A stretch of DNA of 64,000 bases from CAVREM01 sp963728825 (GTDB taxonomy: Bacteria > Acidobacteriota > Vicinamibacteria > Vicinamibacterales > CAVVIG01). The stretch's first letter is position 1. The number at the start of each line of letters is the position of its first letter. Positions 57,645 to 64,000 of the stretch are shown here, one piece after another. The notes under the pieces are model-generated. The model saw nothing but the letters and a program-made list of their open reading frames with translations, had not been told where the DNA came from and searched no databases. The stretch covers positions 124,001 through 188,000 of the forward strand of contig CAVSLA010000003.1 in assembly GCA_963728825.1 (NCBI GenBank), in the 5' to 3' direction. Position numbers and translations under genes: made by a program.

Positions 57645-58631
57645 TCAGTGTCCGAGCACGCGGTGGGGACGGTAGGGTTCCTCGAGAAACTTCAAGTCCT
57701 CCGGCGACAGCCGGACTTTCAGCGACTCCACGGCATCGTCGAGATGCGACAGCTTTGAGGCGCCGACGATCGGTGCCGTCACCGCAGGTTGGGCCAGCAG
57801 CCACGCCAGCGCGACCTGCGTCGGCTTGACGCCCAGCCGCTCGGCCGCCTGACTGACCCGATCGGCGACAACGAAGTCGTCGTCGGCGTAATAGAGGTTG
57901 TGGGCAAAGTCGTCCGTCTTGGCACGGGCGGTCTCGCCGCGATCCTCCTTCCGTCTATTGCCGGCCAGAAACCCGCGCGCGAGCGGGCTCCACGGTATGA
58001 CCCCGATCCCCTCCTCGCGGCACAGCGGCAGCATCTCGCGCTCTTCTTCGCGGTAGATCAGGTTGTAGTGGTTCTGCATCGAAACGAACCGCGTCCAGCC
58101 GTGTCGATCGGCAACATGCAGCATCTTCGCAAACTGCCAGGCGGCCATGCTCGACGCGCCGATGTAGCGCGCCTTCCCCACCTTGACGATGTCGTGGAGC
58201 GCCGACAGCGTCTCTTCGATGGGCGTATCGGGATCGAATCGGTGGATCTGGTAGAGGTCGACGTAGTCCATCGCGAGGCGTCGCAGCGAACCGTCAATCG
58301 CATCGAGGAGATGCTTTCGTGACAGCCCGCCCGAGTTGGGGCCCTGTTTGATCGGGAAAAACGCTTTGCTGGCGACGACGATCTGATCGCGTTCGGCGCC
58401 GAAATCGCGCAGCGCCCGGCCAAGGACTTCTTCGCTGACGCCGTGGGAGTACATGTCGGCGGTGTCGAAGAAATTGATCCCGTGCTCGAGCGCACGCTTG
58501 ATGAACGGACGGCTCTGCTCCTCGTCGAGCACCCATGGACGCCATTTGGGCGTGCCGTAGGTCATCACACCGAGACAGATTCTCGAGACTTTCATCCCGG
58601 TCGATCCGAGCCGAACGTAGTCCATGGTCAC
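57645..58631 (-). CDS. Aldo/keto reductase
   Basis: The 328-residue TIM-barrel enzyme has VRLGSTGMKVSRICLGVMTY, INFFDTADMYSHGVSEEVLG (catalytic Asp and Tyr), VVASKAFFPIK (Lys), VDLYQIHRFDPDTPIEETLS (His) and YIGASSMAAWQFAK, VIPWSPLARGFLAGNR. It reduces aldehydes or ketones with NADPH in the cytoplasm. The start is GTG 58631, overlapping the quinone oxidoreductase stop (GTGA), or ATG 58625 two codons later. The co-transcribed gene upstream is a quinone-oxidoreductase-type enzyme, so redox detoxification of carbonyls is plausible. Confidence 0.88.
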   Translation of the reverse strand: MTMDYVRLGSTGMKVSRICLGVMTYGTPKWRPWVLDEEQSRPFIKRALEHGINFFDTADMYSHGVSEEVLGRALRDFGAERDQIVVASKAFFPIKQGPNSGGLSRKHLLDAIDGSLRRLAMDYVDLYQIHRFDPDTPIEETLSALHDIVKVGKARYIGASSMAAWQFAKMLHVADRHGWTRFVSMQNHYNLIYREEEREMLPLCREEGIGVIPWSPLARGFLAGNRRKEDRGETARAKTDDFAHNLYYADDDFVVADRVSQAAERLGVKPTQVALAWLLAQPAVTAPIVGASKLSHLDDAVESLKVRLSPEDLKFLEEPYRPHRVLGH

Positions 58632-59605
58632 GTCGTCAGAACGAGCTTGCCGATATGGGTGCTCGATTCCATCACCCGGTGCGCTTCAGCCGCGTCTCGC
58701 AGGGGAAAGGTCGCATGAACCATCACCCGTACCGTCTCTGCCTCGAGGAGCGGCCAGACTTTTTCGTGGACGGCGCGCGCGATGGCGGCCTTCTCGGCAA
58801 CCGACCGCGCGCGCAGCGTCGAGCCGGTAATCCAGAGGCGCCTCTGAAGGACCGGGACCATGTTGATCTCGGCGTTCCAGCCGCCCAGTTGCCCGATCTG
58901 GACGAGGCGGCCGTCGGTGGCCAGGCACTCGAGGTTGCGCTGCAGATAATCGCCGCCCACCATGTCGAGCACGACGTTGACGCCGCGGCCGTGTGTCGCC
59001 TCGCGGACCGCGGTCACGAAGTCGGTGTCTCGGTAATTGATCGCCATCTCGGCGCCCAACGCTTCGCAGGCCGAGCATTTTTTCTCGCTGCCGGCTGTGG
59101 CCAGCACGCGGGCGCCGAAGGCGCGTGCCAGCTGAATGGCGGTGGTGCCGATGCCGCTCGAGCCGCCGTGAATCAGGATCGACTCGCCCGGGCTCAGCCG
59201 GCCGCGCTCGAAGACGTTGGTCCACACCGTGAAGAACGTTTCCGGAACGGCCGCCGCGTGGTTCGCATCCAGCCCGCGCGGGATTGGCAGGCATTGCGGC
59301 GCGGGCGCGGCACAGAACTCGGCGTATCCGCCGCCGCTCACGAGCGCGCATACGCGATCGCCCGGCCGCCACGGCTCCACTCCATCGCCGCACTCCACGA
59401 CCTCGCCGGCCACTTCCAGACCGGGAATATCCGAGGCGCCGGGCGGTGGTGGGTACTTGCCGAGCCGCTGCATGACGTCGGGGCGATTGACGCCGGCCGC
59501 TGCGACCTTGATGAGCACTTCGCCCGCGCCGATTGAGGGAACCGGGCGTTCGACCGGAGTGAGAACGTCAGGCGGACCGGGCGCGCGAATCTCGATCGCG
59601 ATCAT
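58628..59605 (-). CDS. Zinc-independent NAD(P)H quinone oxidoreductase (PIG3-like)
   Basis: The 325-residue medium-chain dehydrogenase has VLIKVAAAGVNRPDVMQRLG, KYPPPPGASDIPGLEVAGEV, PETFFTVWTNVFERGRLSPG, ILIHGGSSGIGTTAIQLARA (NADP loop) and VLDMVGGDYLQRNLECLATD. No structural zinc cysteines are visible, in line with the quinone oxidoreductase branch. It would reduce quinones or enones. It is followed by the aldo/keto reductase gene (GTGA overlap). The frame is clean. Confidence 0.88.
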   Translation of the reverse strand: MIAIEIRAPGPPDVLTPVERPVPSIGAGEVLIKVAAAGVNRPDVMQRLGKYPPPPGASDIPGLEVAGEVVECGDGVEPWRPGDRVCALVSGGGYAEFCAAPAPQCLPIPRGLDANHAAAVPETFFTVWTNVFERGRLSPGESILIHGGSSGIGTTAIQLARAFGARVLATAGSEKKCSACEALGAEMAINYRDTDFVTAVREATHGRGVNVVLDMVGGDYLQRNLECLATDGRLVQIGQLGGWNAEINMVPVLQRRLWITGSTLRARSVAEKAAIARAVHEKVWPLLEAETVRVMVHATFPLRDAAEAHRVMESSTHIGKLVLTT

Positions 59606-59631
59606 CGCCGCTCATTGTAATCGGTCTCCCT

Positions 59632-59655
59632 GCGCCAGCATCTCTCGGCTGGCGC
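59632..59655. repeat. Perfect 8-bp hairpin between the reductase and RDD genes
   Basis: GCGCCAGC and GCTGGCGC flank an eight-base loop (ATCTCTCG), 95 bases after the RDD gene stop and 27 bases before the reductase start. No T-tract follows on either strand. It could slow transcription of the RDD gene or stabilise a transcript end. Confidence 0.5.
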
Positions 59656-59749
59656 GGACGACCGCATCCGGGTACGAGGGATGGACTTGTTGGGATGCGT
59701 TCTCGACGACCAGGTCAGTCGGCGACGCGGCTGCAAGCGGCGCGGCCAG

Positions 59750-60367
59750 TCAGATCAGGGCCAGACACAGCAACACCATGACGGCGCGCGTTTTGGTGAT
59801 CAGCTCGAAGGCGCGCTGCTTCTTCTCGGTGAACACGGCGAACAGCACGTCGATGATGATCAGCGCGCTCGCGACGAGCGGCAGCTGCCGGATGAACGAC
59901 TGGCCCAGGCTGATTCGTGCGCCCGACTCGCGGACGACGTGGATGCCCATCAGGCGTTTGCCGAGCGTCTGGCCGTGACGATGTTCACTGACCACCGTGT
60001 ATCCGACGAAGCCGCCAATGAACGTCACGATGCACATGATCGGTACCCAATAGCGATCTTCCTCAGACAGCATCGCCCACAACAACGCCGCCCCGACAGC
60101 CACCGCGGCGGCCACGACGGCAAAATCGATCACTTTCGCGACGGCGCGCGTCCAGAACCGGGCGCTCCGCAGCGGCACGGCGGCGAGGTACGACTCGGCC
60201 AGCGCGGCTGGATCGCCGAACTGCCGCAGGACGTCCTGAATCGACTGTCCGTGTTCGAGGCGTTCGGCGATGTGGCTGCGCACCTCCAGCGCGATTTGAT
60301 CGCGCAGCCCCATTCGCGGCGGCACGTGATCGATCACGGATTGGACGTAGGAGTCAGCGGTCGTCAT
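59750..60367 (-). CDS. HAAS-RDD membrane protein
   Basis: The N-terminal 70 residues (SYVQSVIDHVPPRMGLRDQI, ALEVRSHIAERLEHGQSIQD, VLRQFGDPAALAESYL) form the helical HAAS/DUF1700-like region that accompanies PadR genes. Residues 75-190 are an RDD domain with three or four helices (ARFWTRAVAKVIDFAVVAAA, HRHGQTLGKRLMGIHVVRES). It starts at ATG 60367, overlapping the PadR stop (ATGA). It is probably a PadR-controlled membrane protein; the role of RDD proteins is not settled. 205 residues, intact. Confidence 0.8.
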   Translation of the reverse strand: MTTADSYVQSVIDHVPPRMGLRDQIALEVRSHIAERLEHGQSIQDVLRQFGDPAALAESYLAAVPLRSARFWTRAVAKVIDFAVVAAAVAVGAALLWAMLSEEDRYWVPIMCIVTFIGGFVGYTVVSEHRHGQTLGKRLMGIHVVRESGARISLGQSFIRQLPLVASALIIIDVLFAVFTEKKQRAFELITKTRAVMVLLCLALI

Positions 60368-60735
60368 GTGCCCTCCTCGGTGGCGAGCAGTTGCGCCATC
60401 GCGGTCACGAAGGTATGCCACTCGTGTTTGAGGCGCGCCAGCTCGGCGCGCCCCGAATCAGTCAGCCGATAGTATTTGCGCGGCACGCCGCGCTCGGGGG
60501 TCTCCCACCGCACGGCCACGAATCCGGCGCGTTCCAGGCGGTACAGCACCGGATAGAGGGTCCCGTCCGTTACCTCGAGCGCACCGTTGGTCCGGGTCGT
60601 CAGTTTCGTGACGATCTCGTAGCCGTAAGCCTCTCGCGGGTCGAGCAGGTGCAGGACGATGAGCTCGAGCGACCCCCGCTTGAGCTCCCGCTCGATGCCG
60701 GTCCGGTCGTCCGTCCGGTCAACTTCCCTGGCCAT
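60364..60735 (-). CDS. PadR-family transcriptional regulator
   Basis: The 123-residue protein has IERELKRGSLELIVLHLLDP, AYGYEIVTKLTTRTNGALEV, TDGTLYPVLYRLERAGFVAV and GVPRKYYRLTDSGRAELARL. The wing and recognition helix fit PadR. The ATG at 60735 is close to the transcription start predicted from the upstream promoter, so the transcript may be leaderless; an ATG at 60756 is the alternative. It is coupled to the HAAS-RDD gene by ATGA and probably represses itself through the palindrome at its -35. Confidence 0.88.
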   Translation of the reverse strand: MAREVDRTDDRTGIERELKRGSLELIVLHLLDPREAYGYEIVTKLTTRTNGALEVTDGTLYPVLYRLERAGFVAVRWETPERGVPRKYYRLTDSGRAELARLKHEWHTFVTAMAQLLATEEGT

Positions 60736-60743
60736 TCGCTTGA

Positions 60744-60774
60744 ATTGTAATACCATACGTCTTGTTACACAAGA
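60744..60774 (-). promoter_or_regulatory. PadR promoter with palindromic operator
   Basis: On the minus strand TTGTGT (60767-60772), 17 bases, TACAAT (60744-60749). The perfect palindrome TCTTGT-TAC-ACAAGA (60760-60774) covers the -35 box, so a PadR dimer bound there would block transcription. ATCTTGTG also occurs in the promoter at 50.0 kb. The arrangement is seen directly; the binding is inferred. Confidence 0.6.
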
Positions 60775-60810
60775 TATATGACGTCACCTGGTCAACAGCG
60801 GTTCCCTCCG

Positions 60811-60854
60811 CTCCGACACCACTCCGACACCGCTTCGACACCGCTCCGACTCGG
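60811..60854. repeat. Four 11-bp tandem repeats before the trehalose-synthase-like gene
   Basis: CTCCGACACCA, CTCCGACACCG, CTTCGACACCG and CTCCGACTCGG lie in a row about 40-80 bases upstream of the ATG at 60895. The spacing of 11 bases is one helical turn. No protein is clearly encoded by it if ATG 60895 is used. Confidence 0.55.
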
Positions 60855-60894
60855 CTGCGAGCTGGTGGACCGTCGCTTGCGTCCCCGGTCACGC

Positions 60895-62558
60895 ATGAGC
60901 CTGGATGACCTCTGGTATCGCAACGCGATCATTTATTGCCTGGATGTCGAGAAATACATGGACGCCACCGGCGACGGCGTCGGTGACTTCGAAGGCCTCA
61001 GCGCGCGCCTCCCGTATCTGGCCGGCCTCGGCGTGACCTGCGTCTGGCTGCTGCCCTTCTCCGAATCGCCCAACCGTGACAACGGCTACGACGTCAGCGA
61101 CTACTACAGCGTTCACGACAAACACGGCTCGCTCGGCGATTTCGTCGCCTTCGCCCGCCATGCCCACTCCCTTGGAATCCGCGTCATCGTCGACCTCGTC
61201 GTCAATCACACGTCGATCGATCACCCATGGTTCCAGCACGCCCGCGCCAACCCCGATTCACCCTTCCGGAACTGGTACGTGTGGTCGAAGAACGCGCCCG
61301 GCGAATCATGACCAGGGCATGGTGTTTCCCGGCGTCCAGAAAACCACCTGGACCTACGACGACCAGGCAAAGCAGTACTACTTTCACCGGTTCTACGAGC
61401 ATCAGGCCGACCTCAATACCTGGAACCCGGCGGTTCGCGATGAGATCTCGAAGATCATGGGCTTCTGGCTGCAGCTGGGGATCTCGGGCTTCCGCCTGGA
61501 CGCCGTGCCGTTCTTCATCGGTCGGAAAGGCGCCGACGTCGTCCAGCCCGACCTCGATTTCGACTTCCTGCACGACATGCGCGACTTCCTGCAGTGGCGC
61601 CGTGCCGACGCCATCCTGCTCGCCGAAGCGAACGTCCCGCCCGACGAGAACCTGCAATACCTCGGCGAGCAGGGGGATCGGCTGCAGATGATGCTGAACT
61701 TCCCCGTGAATCAGCGTCTCTGGTATGCCCTCGCCACCGCAGACCTCGAGCCGCTCAAATGGGCGATCGAACAAACGCGCACGGTGCCGCAGAACGCCCA
61801 GTTCGTCCAGTTTCTGCGGAGCCACGACGAATGCGATCTCGGACGGCTGACCGAAGAACAGCGTCAGAAAGTCTTCGACGCCTGCGGCCCCGATCCCTCG
61901 ATGCAGCTCTACAACCGCGGCATCCGCCGCCGGTTCGCCCCGATGCTGAAGGGCGATCGCCGCCGCATCGAGCTCGCGTTCAGCCTGCTTTTCTCGCTTC
62001 CGGGAACCCCTCTCATCCAATACGGCGACGAGATTGGCATCTGGGACGACCTGTCGCTGCCCGAACGCGACTGCGCGAGGACCGCGATGCAGTGGTCGAG
62101 CGACCCCTACGGCGGATTCTCGACGTCCAGCACGATCGTGGTGCCAATCATCGACGACCAGGAGCATGGCTACCGACGGGTGAACGTCGCCGATCAGCGA
62201 CGCGATCCGAACTCGCTCCTGAACTGGACCGAACGCCGCATCCGTGCGCGGAAGGAGCTGCCGGAAATCGGCTGGGGCGACTGCACGATTCTGGAAACCG
62301 ACTCGCCGCCGGTGCTTGCGCTGCGCTACGTGTGGCGCAACACCGCCCTCGTCACCTTGCACAACTTCGCCGATGCGCCCGGAGACCGTTCGCTTCGAGG
62401 TTGGCACTCCCGATGGTCAGATGCTATGCGACCTGTTCGATGAAGATCACAGCCGCACGGGCGAATCGGGTAAGCACGAGATCACGCTGGGTCCATACAT
62501 GCACAAGTGGTATCGCGTCGGTGGCTCGGACACGGTGTTGAAAAGAGCGCATTTCTGA
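60895..62558 (+). CDS. GH13 trehalose-synthase-type enzyme (two frame changes)
   Basis: The enzyme starts MSLDDLWYRNAIIYCLDVEK with YMDATGDGVGDFEGLSARLP, then VIVDLVVNHTSIDHPWFQHA, WTYDDQAKQYYFHRFYEHQA, FWLQLGISGFRLDAVPFFIG (nucleophile Asp), DAILLAEANVPPDENLQYLG (acid Glu), FVQFLRSHDECDLGRLTEEQ and PGTPLIQYGDEIGIWDDLSL. The ISGFRLDAVPF and RSHDE boxes suit the trehalose synthase/maltose alpha-glucosyltransferase subfamily; other GH13 enzymes are possible. Frame changes at about 61,305 and 62,385 interrupt it; the end SDTVLKRAHF is in a third frame. About 554 residues, no maltokinase domain. Confidence 0.82.
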
Positions 62559-62563
62559 TGGCT

Positions 62564-62827
62564 TCAGGCGGACTCCAGAAACTGGCGCGGCAGCAGCGCG
62601 AGCACCGGATATTGCCGCCGCAACTGGTCGACGCGCTGCCAGTACTCCTGCTTGCTGAACTCTTTCTGCAGGTAGCGCTCGCGTAATCTCCGGATTTCCC
62701 ACTTGTAGAGGTCGCGAACGTAGTCTCGGACCACTTGCGGGGATGTGTGTGTTGTCGGACGGACGCCGTGGCGCGGCAGCGCGGCGAGGATGTCTGCACG
62801 ATAGCGATACGTGCCCTCGTCAGCCAC
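62564..62827 (-). CDS. Small uncharacterised protein downstream of threonine synthase
   Basis: An 87-residue frame starts at GTG 62827, eight bases inside the threonine synthase end. It reads ADEGTYRYRADILAALPRHG, VRPTTHTSPQVVRDYVRDLY, KWEIRRLRERYLQKEFSKQE and YWQRVDQLRRQYPVLALLPR. The middle is highly charged and helical. It looks like a real coupled gene because of its overlap and consistent codon use. No family is recognised. It ends six bases from the GH13 stop, tail to tail. Confidence 0.6.
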   Translation of the reverse strand: MADEGTYRYRADILAALPRHGVRPTTHTSPQVVRDYVRDLYKWEIRRLRERYLQKEFSKQEYWQRVDQLRRQYPVLALLPRQFLESA

Positions 62828-64000
62828 GCAGCGCCTCGGCGACCGCGTCGAGCGACGCGTCCATCCGCAGGATCTGCCGCGGCCGTGCAAGGGCGTCGGC
62901 CAGCGGCGCCGGCGTCTGCAGTCGTCGTCCGATGACCGGTTCGACGATTTCGCGGAACTTCGCCGGATGCGCCGTCGCGAGGAAGATCCCCACCTGCCCC
63001 TCTCCGCCCGTCCTGCCTTTCCTGCCCCAGAAATGTCTTCACCCCGAGATACCCGATCGCGGAATGGGGATCGAGGAGATACCCCCTGGTTTCGTAGACG
63101 CGCTTGATGGTCTCGCGAACCTCGTCGTCGCTATGACGCGTGCCGGCGATGTCCTGCCGCATCTCGTCGACGTTGTCGTGGTACAGCCAGAGCATCCGTT
63201 CGAAGTTGCTGGGATGGCCGACATCCATCGCATTGGCGATCGTCCGCAGCGAGGGACGCGGTGTGAAGCGGCCGGTGACGAGGTACTCGGGCACGACGTC
63301 GTTGACGTTGGTGGCGGCGACGAAGCGCGTGATCGGCAGCCCCGCCCGTTTCGCCATCAACCCGGCGGTCAGGTTGCCGAAGTTCCCCGACGGCGTACAG
63401 CATCACAACCTGCGGGTCGAAGGCCTGCGGTCCGACCGCGCCAATGCCGCATGGAAGTAGTAGACCATCTGCGGCAGCAGTCGGCCGATGTTCACCGAGT
63501 TCGCGGACGTCAGTCGGACGCGTGAGCGGATGGCCTCGCTGCCGAATGCCTCGCGGGTGAGTCGATGACAATCGTCAAAGCTGCCGGCGACCGCATAGGC
63601 CCTGACGTTGCCGTCCTCCCCGTTGAACATGGTCAGCTGCGCTTCCTGTGTGGGGCTGACGCGTCCCTCTGGATAGAGCACCACCACGCGCGTGTGCGGA
63701 ACGCCGTGGAAGGCGTGCGCAACCGCACTGCCGGTGTCGCCAGAGGTGGCGGCCAGCACCGTCAACGGCTGATCGCCGGTGTCGAGCGCCGCCATCAGTC
63801 GCGCCATGGTACGAGCGCCGACATCCTTGAACGCCAGCGTCGGCCCATGAAACAGCTCGAGCGCGTAAATCCCGGGCTCGACCTCGACGAGCGGGATCGG
63901 AAAGTTGAGGGCCTCGACGACCGCCGCTTCGAAGGCGGTGGCATCGAGCTCACCGCGCGTGTAGGGTCTCAGGACCCGATAGGCGATCTCGGTGAGCGTG
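62820..64000 (-). CDS. thrC: Threonine synthase (5' end outside window; frames interrupted)
   Basis: The visible part, residues about 60 to the end, reads LTEIAYRVLRPYTRGELDAT, ELFHGPTLAFKDVGARTMAR with the PLP Lys, VLAATSGDTGSAVAHAFHGV (phosphate loop), MFNGEDGNVRAYAVAGSFDD, GNFGNLTAGLMAKRAGLPIT and VGIFLATAHPAKFREIVEPV near the C-terminus. It turns O-phosphohomoserine into threonine. Frame changes lie near 63,460, 63,395 and 63,025, but order and motifs are complete. The stop TGA at 62820 lies within the next gene. A normal housekeeping gene. Confidence 0.85.

Overview
The window looks like a chromosomal contig of an Acidobacteriota member, probably of the Vicinamibacteria type; this is inference from gene content. 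The DNA is GC-rich and starts are often GTG or TTG. Genes sit in tight runs joined by ATGA/GTGA overlaps. Typical acidobacterial families are present: duplicated ADOP/MacB-like permeases each preceded by a PadR regulator, an Oar-like TonB-dependent receptor, VCBS-repeat and DUF885 proteins. No rRNA, tRNA, CRISPR array, insertion sequence or phage gene was seen. No stretch longer than about 170 bases lacks a gene, repeat or regulatory element.

Layout: 1-8.2 kb holds a tandem double glycosyltransferase, a VCBS-repeat protein, a PadR/ADOP pair, an exonuclease/endonuclease/phosphatase-fold enzyme and a small coiled protein. 8.2-15.2 kb is an addB-addA recombination nuclease operon. 15.4-26.4 kb is a surface glycan/lipid cluster: three glycosyltransferases, a flippase, two CDP-alcohol phosphatidyltransferases, two nucleotidyltransferases, a HisC-like aminotransferase, a HAD phosphatase and an ATP-grasp-like protein. 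26.5-32.7 kb holds a TonB-dependent receptor, DinB, SnoaL-like, HAD, serine beta-lactamase-like and PAP2 proteins.

32.7-41.6 kb carries what looks like a complete bacterial ceramide pathway. An N-acyltransferase (bCerS-like) is coupled to an NAD-dependent reductase (CerR-like) on the plus strand, and an ACP - acyl-AMP ligase - serine palmitoyltransferase operon lies on the minus strand. A citrate-type transporter and a large secreted hydrolase separate the two arms. 41.7-50 kb holds secreted peptidase-type proteins, an amine oxidase, a YciF-like protein and a permease fused in frame to a CoA-binding domain. 50-64 kb has a second PadR/ADOP pair, oligoendopeptidase F, a PRC-barrel protein, an SPFH protein behind a strong c-di-AMP (ydaO/yuaA) riboswitch candidate, an RsuA-type pseudouridine synthase, two oxidoreductases, a PadR/HAAS-RDD pair, a trehalose-synthase-type GH13 enzyme and threonine synthase, cut by the window edge.

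Two caveats apply throughout. First, many genes (8.2-15.2, 19.1-24.5, 26.9-31.5 kb and scattered sites after 52 kb) are broken by single-base frame changes although their motifs are conserved in successive frames. This pattern suggests uncorrected indels in the assembly rather than gene decay, so coordinates there are gene extents, not clean reading frames. Second, two dispersed palindromic repeat families occur: GGCGG(A/G)CCT..AGG(T/C)CCGCC elements at 34.9, 38.3 and 45.8 kb, and a CTTCGAC..GCTCAGG element at 15.3 and 26.5 kb, the latter inside a coding region.
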